Part shown: in pieces, positions 36,852-45,191 of the stretch
Layout: each line of letters opens with the position of its first letter
Numbering within the stretch: the first letter of the stretch is position 1
Source of the DNA: Microbulbifer sp. VAAF005
Lineage (GTDB): Bacteria > Pseudomonadota > Gammaproteobacteria > Pseudomonadales > Cellvibrionaceae
Length of the DNA stretch: 64,000 nt
Reading direction: 5' to 3'
NCBI RefSeq assembly: GCF_030012985.1
Contig: NZ_CP120233.1
Location: forward strand, 3,715,001-3,779,000
Translations under genes and position numbers: made by a program
The notes under the pieces: generated by a model
Seen by the model: the letters and a program-made list of their open reading frames with translations, nothing else
Told to the model about the DNA's origin: nothing
The model's database searches: none

Positions 36852-37247
36852 TTACAAATCATAGATTTGGCACTCAACTATATAAATGGTATTGGTATAA
36901 GTAAGTTTGAATGTGGCCACCATAACTATATTTTTATTTATTTCAACACCAACATACTCTTGCAGGTTAATTCCAAAGCTGTGCAGTGGAAGCCTGACAA
37001 TATTGTTTGCGCCATTTGAAAGAACGACCTCACTAAATTCTAGTTCATCATCTGTCAGCTTAGGTAGTTTCAGTTTTAGCACCGAGAAGTCCTTGCCATC
37101 TTCTAAGATGGAAATAAAACCTTTGGTGTTTTCTTGCCGGAGATGAATTTCTTGTCGTTTTTGTTCTGTTTCTAGCTGTATTACTGTGCTCGCAAGACAT
37201 AAATTTGAAAAACAAAGAAGAATTATTAACGTAATTTTTGCAATCAT
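36852..37247 (-). CDS. Exported cassette protein (131 aa)
   Basis: ATG at 37247 (MIAKITLIILLCF) with signal peptide ending LCLAS; the frame from 37271 only adds attC-derived codons. Mature part has QTEQKRQEI-like charged start then beta-rich segments. It resembles the 157-residue exported cassette protein at 41003-41461 in size and layout (EINVGALTF and EINKNIVM strands), possibly a distant relative. Confidence 0.65.
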   Translation of the reverse strand: MIAKITLIILLCFSNLCLASTVIQLETEQKRQEIHLRQENTKGFISILEDGKDFSVLKLKLPKLTDDELEFSEVVLSNGANNIVRLPLHSFGINLQEYVGVEINKNIVMVATFKLTYTNTIYIVECQIYDL

Positions 37248-37257
37248 GCTAATGCCT

Positions 37258-37332
37258 TGTAATGCCGACAAAAAACGCGAGCGTAGCCAGCCGCCATGAT
37301 TTGTGGCAATCGTTCTGCTGTTTATTATGCAT
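37258..37332 (-). repeat. attC site
   Basis: TGTAATGCCGACAAAAAACGCGAG...CGTTCTGCTGTTTATTATGC. Confidence 0.7.
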
Positions 37333-37520
37333 TAGCTTCTCCGCCAGTCTTTAATGGTTGCAATAAGTAGGGCTATGAAAATTACTAGAAGGAAAAAGGC
37401 AATACCATAGCCCACAGCACCATCTACTTTTGCTCCTTTGGCCTCGCAATGCCCATAGGTTATAAGCTGGTATAGCTTTACAAAAGATACGAAGCCACCA
37501 GTAAATACAGCGAGCAACAT
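37332..37520 (-). CDS. Two-helix membrane cassette protein, possibly 5'-truncated by frameshift
   Basis: 62 residues with two membrane segments (MLLAVFTGGFVSF..., GIAFFLLVIFIALLIA). Adding one base in the C4 run at 37559-37562 would join it to the frame upstream and give a longer N-terminus (SKFADDVEKASIEKSRLRHEG). No Shine-Dalgarno precedes the ATG at 37520, which supports a frameshift in a longer gene, natural or from sequencing. Confidence 0.45.
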   Translation of the reverse strand: MLLAVFTGGFVSFVKLYQLITYGHCEAKGAKVDGAVGYGIAFFLLVIFIALLIATIKDWRRS

Positions 37521-37632
37521 ATGCCGTAAATTGAAAAGCTTTTTCCCAAAAGCAAGCTCCCCTCATGACGGAGTCTCGATTTTTCTATCGATGCCTTTTC
37601 GACGTCATCAGCGAACTTTGAGATTAGACCTA

Positions 37633-37713
37633 TGCATAACGCTGCCATAAAAGGCGAGCAACTTGTTGCGAGTCCAGCACTGAAAGCGCGTTTTTTTATG
37701 GCATTGTTATGTG
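37633..37713 (-). repeat. attC site
   Basis: GCATAACGCTGCCATAAAAGGC...TTTTTTATGGCATTGTTATGTGC. Confidence 0.88.
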
Positions 37714-38135
37714 CTTTGTTCAATTAGTGGTGCTACAAGCAGAATTGTTGGAGCACCTTTTGAGTAATAATATAAACGGAAGTAAGTATACTCTAGGCTT
37801 TCACTACCAATACAACCTAGTACGCGTGCCGACTCACCCATAACCTCATAATCATACTCAGTTAAACCAGTATTCGAGATTACCTCGCTTACTTTAGGAA
37901 TAGAGGTATGTTCAGTCACCTCAATTCTACCCAGCTCCCTCTCCTCCAGTTCCTCAAACTTCAAAACAAATAGTGCATATACAACAAAATCGTTATATTC
38001 CTGAATGGACTTTTCTGCTAGTTCAATCCAAACTCCATATAGATTTTTTATTTCACTATTTGATAGAACTTCAACATCTAAAGCAAGTAATTTAAGAGGT
38101 GCAAAAAATACCAGAGTAAATAGAAATCTCTTCAT
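37707..38135 (-). CDS. Exported cassette protein (142 aa)
   Basis: ATG 38135 (MKRFLFTLVFFAPLKLLA) with signal peptide. Mature region: helix with EIKNLYGVWIELAEKSIQEY, acidic middle (ELEERELGRIEV), later YTYFRLYYYSKGAPTILL. Probably periplasmic; family not recognised. Confidence 0.65.
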   Translation of the reverse strand: MKRFLFTLVFFAPLKLLALDVEVLSNSEIKNLYGVWIELAEKSIQEYNDFVVYALFVLKFEELEERELGRIEVTEHTSIPKVSEVISNTGLTEYDYEVMGESARVLGCIGSESLEYTYFRLYYYSKGAPTILLVAPLIEQST

Positions 38136-38149
38136 TTTATTTGTGCACA

Positions 38150-38183
38150 AAGTAAGATGCCACCTTGCAGCGCTTTGTTAGGG
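38150..38183 (-). repeat. Degenerate short attC-like site
   Basis: AAGTAAGATGCCACC...GCGCTTTGTTAGGG; only the right core is well kept. Confidence 0.45.
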
Positions 38184-38720
38184 CTGAACCCGAGCACTGC
38201 CTCTATGTTTAAGCCAAAAACGAGAATGATGCTGCGCAACCGATAGCCCTAAGTAGAAACGCTCAATGTTCAACTGCGATTTTGGAAAAGCGAATTCAGG
38301 CACGAACATTGATTGTAAAAGTATTAGTGATGCCCCTATCTGGGCAGAAGACTCTGCCCCATGACCGCTATTTATATAGCTGGGGAAAAAGTCCATCATT
38401 TCCCTGAAATGAAGACGAGCAATTGCAACAGCAATTTGAGGGCTGACCATACTACCATTTTTAAAGCAGCTCTTTAGGTCTTCCAAGTGAGTTCTATTCT
38501 CCGAGACTATGAGACACATATATGCGATCAAGTGCGAACGCCAATTTACATCAAGTAGTTGCTTTTTATAAGCTGCATGCTCGCTTTCAAGCTCAGAAGC
38601 TAGAGCACTAAAGATATAAAGATCGCTTTCTACTTCAGATGGTTGAAAACTCAAATTAAGGGCCTTCAGGTAGAAGCTACTATCATTACTGAGCTCTTCT
38701 AGCCTCTCAAATACATTCAT
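38178..38720 (-). CDS. Cassette protein, unknown (180 aa)
   Basis: ATG 38720 (MNVFERLEEL). Mostly alpha-helical, cytosolic: LYIFSALASELESEHAAYKK, a run with HLEDLKSCFKNGSMV, C-terminal SQLNIERFYLGLSVAQHHSRFW. Helical-repeat-like composition, no motif identified. Confidence 0.6.
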   Translation of the reverse strand: MNVFERLEELSNDSSFYLKALNLSFQPSEVESDLYIFSALASELESEHAAYKKQLLDVNWRSHLIAYMCLIVSENRTHLEDLKSCFKNGSMVSPQIAVAIARLHFREMMDFFPSYINSGHGAESSAQIGASLILLQSMFVPEFAFPKSQLNIERFYLGLSVAQHHSRFWLKHRGSARVQP

Positions 38721-38729
38721 CCACAAGTT

Positions 38730-38807
38730 ACCCTAACATCTTTAGCACAGGCGCGCTGTAAGCGTTTCCAGGCGAAGGCGATTGTGTCTAAATTTTTTAT
38801 ACATTAG
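38730..38807 (-). repeat. attC site
   Basis: CCCTAACATCTTTAGCACAGGCG...GATTGTGTCTAAATTTTTTATACATTAG. Confidence 0.65.
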
Positions 38808-39079
38808 TTACTTCGCTTAAATAGGCTACTAAGAAAGGAGCCCTTTTTGTTCTTTGGTTTTGGAGCTGATAACTTAGCATATTTTGGTACTAATGCTTTT
38901 GATCCATGCTGATCAAAATTTATTCGGATTGTATTTTCGCCAGATTCAACGAACTCAAAAATACTTTCTACTTCCCCTGCACCAAACATTGGATGCACTA
39001 TCTTCATTCCTGGTGTCACGAAGCCAATACCATTAACTTCAAGACTTTCTAGTTCAACTGCATCCATTTTCTTCAGCAT
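38804..39079 (-). CDS. Stand-alone UvrD/PcrA C-terminal Tudor-like domain
   Basis: 91 residues from ATG 39079 (AAGGA 6 bases upstream). The pattern GMKIVHPMFGAGEVESIFE ... IRINFDQHGSKALVPKYAKL matches the Tudor-like C-terminal domain of UvrD/PcrA helicases (G.kV.H..FG.G.V ... v.F...G.K.L...yA.L). There it contacts RNA polymerase. Here no helicase is attached, and a basic tail (KPKNKKGSFLSSLFKR) follows. A cassette-borne protein able to bind RNA polymerase or compete with UvrD is an attractive inference. Confidence 0.6.
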   Translation of the reverse strand: MLKKMDAVELESLEVNGIGFVTPGMKIVHPMFGAGEVESIFEFVESGENTIRINFDQHGSKALVPKYAKLSAPKPKNKKGSFLSSLFKRSN

Positions 39080-39099
39080 GTACATTCCTTACTTAAGGT

Positions 39100-39186
39100 A
39101 CATAACGCTTTAATAACCGAGAGCTAAAGCGTAGCTTTGGCTGTCTAGCGCCGTAGGCGCATAGTCGATTGCCTTGGTATGAGCTT
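39100..39186 (-). repeat. attC site
   Basis: ACATAACGCTTTAATAACCG...GATTGCCTTGGTATGAGC with an inner AGCTAAAGC/GCTTTGGCT stem. Confidence 0.75.
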
Positions 39187-39783
39187 TTAGTAAATACAAA
39201 CTAATGACTCCATTTCATCTTTGAGTTTGGCCACTGGATTCTTTATGATCAGCTCAGGAATTGCGTGTGGCCATGATTCATAAATTGAACCACCTGGTAT
39301 AACTGGGCAGCTACTTGTCTGATGAGGGTTGCCGTTGAAATCTATCATTTCCATATTGAACTTCAGTATTACATCCTCAAATGGGTTTGATAGAGATAAC
39401 ATCATCATTGTTTTCTCATCCATTTGAGAGAACTTAATGGTGATTGTTTTTTCTGGGCTAACCACCTCTGGTACTTCTTTTAGGTTGACGAGCTTTCCGT
39501 TAGCTACGTCGGCTTCTACATAAAACGATTCACCCGGGAGTACAGAGATAACATCATTAAATACTCTTGGCCAATACATGTCCACTTTTTTGTCAACTGG
39601 CTCTCCGTCAGTCCTGAACTTTATGTGAATATCTTTCCTACACTCGTTCTTCTGACAGAATTCCTCAAGCGTAAGTTGTTCACTTAGTTGCTCATTATTC
39701 TTTTGGGGTTCAGTTTTTCCAATTGGAGCGGAAGCACAACCGAGAATAATCATAGAAGTGATTATTAATAAAATTAGTCTCAT
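39187..39783 (-). CDS. Cassette lipoprotein (198 aa)
   Basis: MRLILLIITSMIILGCASAP: lipobox ILGC, cysteine at residue 16. Mature part has an acidic linker, then a CQKNECRKDIHIKFRTDGEP segment and a beta-rich domain. Envelope-anchored; specific function unknown. Confidence 0.7.
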   Translation of the reverse strand: MRLILLIITSMIILGCASAPIGKTEPQKNNEQLSEQLTLEEFCQKNECRKDIHIKFRTDGEPVDKKVDMYWPRVFNDVISVLPGESFYVEADVANGKLVNLKEVPEVVSPEKTITIKFSQMDEKTMMMLSLSNPFEDVILKFNMEMIDFNGNPHQTSSCPVIPGGSIYESWPHAIPELIIKNPVAKLKDEMESLVCIY

Positions 39784-39800
39784 ACTGTAAACCCTTGGTT

Positions 39801-39928
39801 GCTTATAGCGCCATTATAAGCGGCTGGAATGGAGTTGGTTTGTTTGCGGTAGCGTAGCGTTAAACTGCAAACGAAGCAACGGAGTGGAGGTCTAGCCGGC
39901 TCGCGATGCTTGATAACTTTGTTAAGGC
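39801..39928 (-). repeat. attC site (long, about 128 bases)
   Basis: GCTTATAGCGCCATTATAAGCGGC...GCCGGCTCGCGATGCTTGATAACTTTGTTAAGGC with an internal GTTTGC.../...GCAAAC stem. Confidence 0.75.
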
Positions 39929-39980
39929 GAATTTAGCTTACGCAACCCTTGAAGGAAGATGGTGGTACCGCCGAAGGGCC

Positions 39981-40320
39981 CTATAAAACCAAATTTTCTT
40001 GAAAAGCATTGCTATAAGGGATAAATAGGAATGCTACACCACTTAAGAATAGGAATGAGCCAACAGCCATAATTGCAACTCCACTAGGTTTCGATACGCG
40101 ACTTACACATGCACGAATCGACGCCCAAAGGGATAGAAGGAAAGTTACATAGAAAAACGAGTAGCTTAAAAGTGAAGCTTCTCCATTAAGGAACATAAGT
40201 ATCCTGAAGTAAGATACTATTCCAGTAAATGTGCAGATAATGAGGGGAAACTACGATCGTAAATATACGCTCTTTTTTAGTTGGAACACGATCAATACCC
40301 CTATTTCCTCGCAATTTCAT
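39981..40320 (-). pseudogene. Frameshifted membrane protein cassette gene
   Basis: ATG at 40320 opens MKLRGNRGIDRVPTKKERIF. One surplus base in the G4 run at 40244-40247 (plus strand) shifts it out of frame; past it the reading continues as IICTFTGIVSYFRILMFLNG and on to the stop at 39981. Removing one base gives about 112 residues with four membrane segments. As written, only a 71-residue piece from 40196 is open. Natural loss or sequencing error. Confidence 0.6.
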
Positions 40321-40328
40321 AGGGAACC

Positions 40329-40404
40329 TTAATGCCTCAATAACCGGCGCAGCTTTGCTGCGTCCGGCGCCTGAAAAGACGCGAAGCTGATTGATTTGTT
40401 AGTG
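40329..40404 (-). repeat. attC site
   Basis: TTAATGCCTCAATAACCGGCGCAGC...GCGTCCGGCGCC...GATTGATTTGTTAGTG. Confidence 0.75.
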
Positions 40405-40959
40405 TTTTTTAGCCAAAAAATATACTGGCTTATACCGCATGCCAAAGAAACCAGCCGGCAATACATAACGAGTTTCTCGTATAAAATTCTCTAGACTATC
40501 CATTGTATGTACCTCCCCACGAGATACTGATTCAATAACTTCATCATCTGTTAGTAGTTTACTATCTAAGCAATCAATGTTTTCTAAATAGTCGTAATAG
40601 CCATCTATATCTATCCATGCACACTCGTCGCATGATGCTAATTCCCAGAGATTAGTAGCCTTAGGGCATCCAGCAAGGACAGTGATTCCATGCTCTGCAC
40701 CAATTGCTTTATATACTGATAACTCGCCATTTATTGTTACGAGCACTTCATTATCATCAGAAACCTTCGGTCTCCTAGGGAAGAGTGCTAAAACATGAAA
40801 CCCTAAGAAGCCGTGAGTGTTTTTTGCCCTATTTCCAAACTCTCTTGAAAGCCAAGGGAAGATTGGTACAACAGTCGAAAACCTTTTCTCTAAGAGAGCT
40901 TTCATTCTAGGCACTAACACAAACTCAGCCGAATGCTCACTTATAAAACTTGTTGCCAA
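40399..40959 (-). CDS. Cassette protein, unknown (up to 186 aa)
   Basis: Start uncertain: TTG at 40959 keeps FISEHSAEFVLVPRMKALL; the first ATG is at 40905. Cytosolic, with SREFGNRAKNTHGFLGFHVLALFPRRPKV and AWIDIDGYYDYLENIDC. The composition resembles conserved cassette proteins seen in several integrons, without known role. Confidence 0.6.
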   Translation of the reverse strand: MATSFISEHSAEFVLVPRMKALLEKRFSTVVPIFPWLSREFGNRAKNTHGFLGFHVLALFPRRPKVSDDNEVLVTINGELSVYKAIGAEHGITVLAGCPKATNLWELASCDECAWIDIDGYYDYLENIDCLDSKLLTDDEVIESVSRGEVHTMDSLENFIRETRYVLPAGFFGMRYKPVYFLAKKH

Positions 40960-40961
40960 AA

Positions 40962-41008
40962 TTCACGCCTTGAAGACTAAAGCGCCAGACTGGCTTGCAT
41001 TGTTATGG
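40962..41008 (-). repeat. attC site (short)
   Basis: TTCACGCCTTGAAGACTAAAGCG...GCGCCAGACTGGCTTGCATTGTTATGG. Confidence 0.6.
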
Positions 41009-41461
41009 CTTAGCATATTCAAACTTGGATACATCTAGCTGTTGAGATTCCAAATTTATTAAAATTGTGTAGTAATCAGTGTACCAAACATCATCCCTAG
41101 AAAAGCCTTCAGTCGAAGAGATATTTACTATGAGTAGATCACTGGAACTGGCATCCAATTTCTCGTAAGGCATGCTTTCTGATCGGTATATCTCATGGCC
41201 GACAAATACGGAAGAAAGATTCACACTTTTTAGTTTTACGAGCCGCTCTTTTCGCACCGAGAAAGTAAGAGCGCCGACATTTATTTCAACTTTTGAAACA
41301 TCACGATTACCTTCGTACAAGGAAACGCTTACCTTAAATGAACCGTAAGGCATAGGCAGAGATCCACTGAGATAGTTTTCATGAACATCAGCGACTTCAA
41401 TTTCACTAGATATAGCAAGTTGTGAGAAAACCAATAAAACTATAGCGATATATTTGAGCAT
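41003..41461 (-). CDS. Exported cassette protein (152 aa)
   Basis: ATG 41461 (MLKYIAIVLLVFSQLAISS), signal peptide ending SSE. The mature part is beta-rich: FKVSVSLYEGNRDVSKVEI, LVKLKSVNLSSVFVG, DYYTILINLE. Probably periplasmic. 180 bases of leader lie between its start and the next attC, longer than for most cassettes, so it may have its own promoter. Confidence 0.65.
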   Translation of the reverse strand: MLKYIAIVLLVFSQLAISSEIEVADVHENYLSGSLPMPYGSFKVSVSLYEGNRDVSKVEINVGALTFSVRKERLVKLKSVNLSSVFVGHEIYRSESMPYEKLDASSSDLLIVNISSTEGFSRDDVWYTDYYTILINLESQQLDVSKFEYAKP

Positions 41462-41642
41462 AGTTACCTTAGCCATAACGAGGGTGTAGAAAAATACAGC
41501 CCTCTTTTCGTATTGTAATTTTACGTGAAAATTATCCTATTCATCAGTGAATAGCGAAATCAGAATTTACGAAGAACCACCTTTTATGGCCAATATCTAA
41601 CTGCACTTGAAGGGTCATAGGTGCACATTAGTTTTTCTACAG

Positions 41643-41716
41643 CCTGAACGCCGCCAACAGCGTTGGGTGTCCCGCAGAGGGGCGAAGCCCCGGAGCATGC
41701 TGCTTGGCCTATTCAA
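41643..41716 (-). repeat. attC site
   Basis: CCTGAACGCCGCCAACAGCG...GCATGCTGCTTGGCCTATTCAAC. Confidence 0.8.
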
Positions 41717-42101
41717 CGAAGCTTGGATTTAATCTCCAAGCCCGACTCCTCAGACATGATGATGTACTTACTATCGTACTCACCAGAAGTAAACCCCATA
41801 AATAGTTTAATGTATATAGTTTCCCCGCCTAAGGTGGGATAGCCAGCCTCACTTGAAATTTGGATACCATTTATAATGGTTCCATCAAGCATAGCTAGCT
41901 GTGATTGATCCAGGTCAAAAACCTTTCCGAAAGCACTAATACTGAGATTTCGCATTTTATTATTAGCAGCGCCCCCTTGTGTCCGCGCTACGCCAGCATC
42001 AATATCAAATTCCAGAAATATCTCGCACCTTCTTGAGAAGCGAGTGCCATTCCATTACAAAATATGACTAGCAAAATCAAAAATATGACGTTGTGTCTCA
42101 T
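41713..42101 (-). pseudogene. Frameshifted exported cassette protein
   Basis: ATG at 42101 opens a clear signal peptide (MRHNVIFLILLVIFCNGMA) that runs out of frame at the A3 run 42016-42018 (plus strand). One added base joins it to LEFDIDAGVARTQGG and then MRNLSISAFGKVFDLDQ to the stop at 41713, giving about 128 residues. As written only 80 residues from 41955 are open, without export signal. Confidence 0.65.
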
Positions 42102-42106
42102 ACCTT

Positions 42107-42197
42107 CACCTAATGCGGTCATAACCGGCAGCCATGTGCGAAGCGCGCTTTAGGCTGTCCAGCCACGAAGTGACATTGGTTGATAGCCTTGTTATGC
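42107..42197 (-). repeat. attC site
   Basis: ACCTAATGCGGTCATAACCGGCAGCC...GGCTGTCCAGCC...GATAGCCTTGTTATGC. Confidence 0.85.
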
Positions 42198-42566
42198 ATT
42201 TACGCGTATCTTATTAAAGAATAACAATGGCAGGCCAATAGATAATGCTAGCGACCAATCATAAAAATAAAAACTTATTAGAGCATGAAAACCTATGACA
42301 TACATTGTTTGTTCGGGGTATTTTCTTAGGAAGAGAAATACGCCACAAGAAAAACAAACAAGCATTGATGCAATACTCAAATAAAAAAATTCTGAACCAT
42401 TCTCTGTAAGTACATAGATCAAGCTACTCTTTGCCGCTTCATATGTACTTAGTGCCTCTGGCTGGGCAACAAGTAATAGAATTGCCCAGATAGTAAGAAA
42501 ATAAAAGACGCAAAGAAAATTTAGTGCTCCAGATATTTTAAAACCCATAACCTTCTCATCATGCAT
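42192..42566 (-). CDS. Integral membrane cassette protein (124 aa)
   Basis: ATG 42566 (MHDEKVMGFKISG); the longer frame reads into the IS and is not real. About four membrane segments (FLCVFYFLTIWAILLLV, SIASMLVCFSCGVFLFL, IGFHALISFYFY, LALSIGLPLLFF). No family recognised. The IS to its right leaves only 7 bases of cassette sequence upstream, so its original leader and the attC of the next cassette are lost. Confidence 0.65.
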   Translation of the reverse strand: MHDEKVMGFKISGALNFLCVFYFLTIWAILLLVAQPEALSTYEAAKSSLIYVLTENGSEFFYLSIASMLVCFSCGVFLFLRKYPEQTMYVIGFHALISFYFYDWSLALSIGLPLLFFNKIRVNA

Positions 42567-42575
42567 GCGCTTGTA

Positions 42576-42798
42576 TGGTTGTTCTTGCCCGATTCTGATG
42601 TTGAAAATCGTTTTCGCTAACGGGTAAATTGAGACCCATCTTCGGCGGCCACCGAAGGCCTTGTTTGTCACAGTTCGCTGCTTGGCTGGTTCGTAAAAGA
42701 CCGATAACAAGTATGAACGTGATAAGCACTCACTAGGCATAACTCGAATAGTCATTCGGGCCTCGAGCCCGAATAGCAAGGCGGAGATAGCTTATCTT
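42576..42798 (+). ncRNA. Candidate bridge RNA region of IS110 copy 2
   Basis: 5' non-coding part with perfect hairpin ATTCGGGC/GCCCGAAT (loop CTCGA) at about 42754-42774 and TTCGG/CCGAA near 42642-42657. Position and structure fit the bridge RNA of IS110-group elements; assignment is inference from family knowledge. Confidence 0.45.
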
Positions 42799-43594
42799 AT
42801 GGAACCTCAAGAGATCAATGTCGGTATCGATACCAGCAGTAAACAACTCGATATTTATGTGAGACCTACTGGCCAATTCTTTAGTGTTGCCAATGATAAA
42901 AATGGCATTAAGAAGCTTTGCTAAATCCGCAGGGCGCCTCGCCAAAACTGACAAGTTAGATGCAATGGATATTGCACATTTTGGTGAGGCCATGAAGCCA
43001 AGACTATCGGAGCTAAAGCCAGAAAAATCTAGGGATATCAGTGACTTACTGGCGGTAAGAAGTCAGTGTTTAGAGGTGAGCACAATGCAAAAGAATCGGC
43101 TTCAGAGGATGCCTAAATCAGTGCACAAACCTATACAGGCCATTCTAAACACCATCAAGAAAGAGTTACAAGGTATCGACAAACAACAGGATAACAGGGT
43201 GTCTGAGTGGCGGCAAAGGCGCGACCTATTGTTGAGCGTTAAAGAAGTCGGAAATGTATTGGCTTATACGTTGATAAGTGAACTTCCCGAGATAGAAAAA
43301 TTGAACCGTAAAGAAATCGCTGCACTTGTCGATATCGCCCCAATGAACCGTGATAGCGGCAGCTTCCAGGGCAAACGATATATTCGAGGAGGAAGGCATC
43401 GTGTACGAACAGTTTTGTTTGTCTTCATCATGTCGGCCATTCAGCATCATCCAAAACTAAAGCCGATGTATAAGCGATTAGTCGACGCAGGCAAACCTAA
43501 AAAGGTCGCTCTGATTGCCTGCATGAGAAAGCAGATTACGATCCTGAATACAATGGTGAAAAATAACACCTACTGGGATGAAAGTATGGCTTAA
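42799..43594 (+). pseudogene. IS110 transposase with internal deletion
   Basis: The N-terminal RuvC-like piece VGIDTSSKQLDIYV (first Asp) at 42799-42900 is out of frame with the rest. The open frame 42884-43594 keeps TDKLDAMDIAHFGEAM (Asp motif), the helical linker, and the C-terminal Ser domain APMNRDSGSFQGKRYIRGGR plus a normal end ([12 protein letters not shown]). The E motif (LIESTGRLE in copy 1) is deleted. Not able to act. Confidence 0.85.
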
Positions 43595-43626
43595 AAACTT
43601 GACGAGCAAACATAGTCACTTGTTAG

Positions 43627-44010
43627 CTACTTTTTGCATACGAGTTCACGTCTTGTAGAAGAATGGATAGCCTCCAAGTAACCTAGAACAATCACTAGCA
43701 CATAGTAGAACGCAAGAACTGGAATGAATATACCAATGAAGGTAAATGTGAAGTCAAAGTACTCATGCGCAATGAGGGCGATAAATAATGCAAACACTGC
43801 CAATGCAAGGGATGCCAAATTGTAAACTATGTATGAAATAGGCCCATATAGGTATTTAAGTCTTTGGCCACAGTGGTTGCACTTCAAATTATTTGGGATG
43901 AGTGTTGGCTTTGCTACCGACCAGTTTGAAATTTTATTCTTACAGGATGGGCACGTTCCAAATTTGAGGTTCTGGATTAAGTCACTCGTTGGTGGTTTGT
44001 ATTGACTCAT
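43627..44010 (-). CDS. Zinc-ribbon membrane cassette protein (127 aa)
   Basis: ATG 44010 (MSQYKPPTSDLIQN). Paired CPSCKN and CNHCGQ knuckles (about residues 19-22 and 44-47) make a zinc ribbon, followed by two membrane segments (YNLASLALAVFALFIALIA, FTFIGIFIPVLAFYYVLVIVL). Similar in layout to the cassette protein at 49167-49484. Role unknown; cytoplasmic zinc ribbon fused to membrane helices. Confidence 0.7.
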   Translation of the reverse strand: MSQYKPPTSDLIQNLKFGTCPSCKNKISNWSVAKPTLIPNNLKCNHCGQRLKYLYGPISYIVYNLASLALAVFALFIALIAHEYFDFTFTFIGIFIPVLAFYYVLVIVLGYLEAIHSSTRRELVCKK

Positions 44011-44074
44011 AAGAATGTATAGCGAAGCGCAGTGTAAGCTGTCCGGCGCTGAAGGCGCGTAGTTAATTGACTTG
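44011..44074 (-). repeat. attC site, degenerate, split by intron copy 3
   Basis: AGAATGTATAGCGAAGCGC...GTAGTTAATTGACTTG; the right core TTAGCAGC resumes at 44784. Confidence 0.65.
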
Positions 44075-44783
44075 GTACGCCCAGCATGGGCGTGAACTAA
44101 TGGGGTGAAAGTCCCCTGTAAGAAGATCACCGTTTAATGGGTTCCATTAAATGCTAACTACTAGCGAATGGCAACTGCAATACCGCGAGGTCTTGTGGAG
44201 AGGAAGCCGCTAGCAAAACTACGAGCTGACGGACAGAAACATCATATAAGGCTTAGCCTGGAGGCGAGGTGGTCAAGAACACCGAAGCCATGTGATCTAA
44301 CGGGTAGAGTAAATGATGCAGTTGTGTAGTGAAAGTTCACGTTCTTATCTGGGGAGATCTGTTTATCTTGCCGCTGTGAAGCTGTCAGCGTGGCCGCTGA
44401 CTCATAAATAGGCCCAGCCCGCTAGCCACCATCGCGGGGGTAGAAAAAAATGGTGGAACACAGCAGCGCTCCGCTCAGTAATGAGTAGGGTGATTAAACA
44501 GAAGTCAGCAGGCGGGATAGTAGCCAAATGCCAAGATTAGTACCTTAGATACGGTGAAGGCCTGAACCCAAAATCCACGAGTTAAAAGACAGGGCTAGCC
44601 TACCGATGTGTTGCCAGCCGGATATAAAATTGACGTAGCGCACTGCCATGACACTCAACTCAAATGAAGATCTGCTCGACACTATCGTTGGGTAGAGATT
44701 TATTACGGATAGGAACCGCCCATTGCGGACCCGCACGATGGGTGGTGTGGGGGCCGGTAGCTAGAAACTACCGGCTACCCGAT
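44075..44783 (+). mobile_element. Group IIC-attC intron, ORF-less copy 3
   Basis: 709 bases, GTACGCC...CCGAT, same TTG^TTA target. RT remnant ATGACACTCAACTC...GGGTAG at about 44648-44695. The stem GCTCAGTAATGAGT near 44476 matches copies 4 and 6. Confidence 0.9.
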
Positions 44784-44790
44784 TTAGCAG

Positions 44791-45102
44791 CTATGTCCAA
44801 AGTGCCCACCTGACTTCAATGAGTTTATGAAGCATGCGGTCATCTTCTTCGTATTGCTGTTCATTTAAACCACATTGTTCTTCTATTTCGAGTCTTTTTA
44901 ACCACCAAGAATAGAGCGCCTCTAGTTCGACTTTAACTTTTTGATGCTTCTCATCGGCATTCCAGTCAGTGTGACCAATAAATAGATTTTCCTTTTCCAC
45001 GCAGTCTTTCAGCAACTGAAAGCAGGCATGCAATAACACGCAATCTTTGTCTCGCCATCCATCATCTAGGCTTTCAATTCTCAATATATTACTTGGCTGC
45101 AT
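44791..45102 (-). CDS. Cassette protein, helical (103 aa)
   Basis: Cytosolic, acidic, mostly helical: DGWRDKDCVLLHACFQLLKD, KVKVELEALYSWWLKRLEIEE, EEDDRMLHKLIEVRWALW. No motif identified. Its attC carries intron copy 3. Confidence 0.6.
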   Translation of the reverse strand: MQPSNILRIESLDDGWRDKDCVLLHACFQLLKDCVEKENLFIGHTDWNADEKHQKVKVELEALYSWWLKRLEIEEQCGLNEQQYEEDDRMLHKLIEVRWALWT

Positions 45103-45118
45103 TCGATACTCTTTGTAC

Positions 45119-45190
45119 TGCTAACGCCCCGCAGCACGGGCCGGAGGTCCAGCACACGCAGTGTGCGATTGTGCCTGCGCTTGTATGCAT
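45119..45190 (-). repeat. attC site
   Basis: TGCTAACGCCCCGCAGCACGGGCC...GTGCGATTGTGCCTGCGCTTGTATGC. Confidence 0.85.
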
Positions 45191-45191
45191 A

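Larger units (their letters stand above)
42574..43622 (+). mobile_element. IS110-family element, decayed copy 2
   Basis: Left boundary GCTTG/TATGGTTGTTC, right boundary CACTTG/TTAGC; same ends as copy 1. A 225-base non-coding left part is followed by the transposase. The start ATG at 42799 is intact, but about 140 bases including the E motif are deleted after codon 34. Left of the element the attC is missing apart from the end CGCTTG. Confidence 0.85.

Noticed and set aside
44545..44736. ORF on the minus strand inside intron copy 3 (and similar ones inside other introns)
   Set aside because: It is the antisense of structured intron RNA; no start signal and not conserved as protein.
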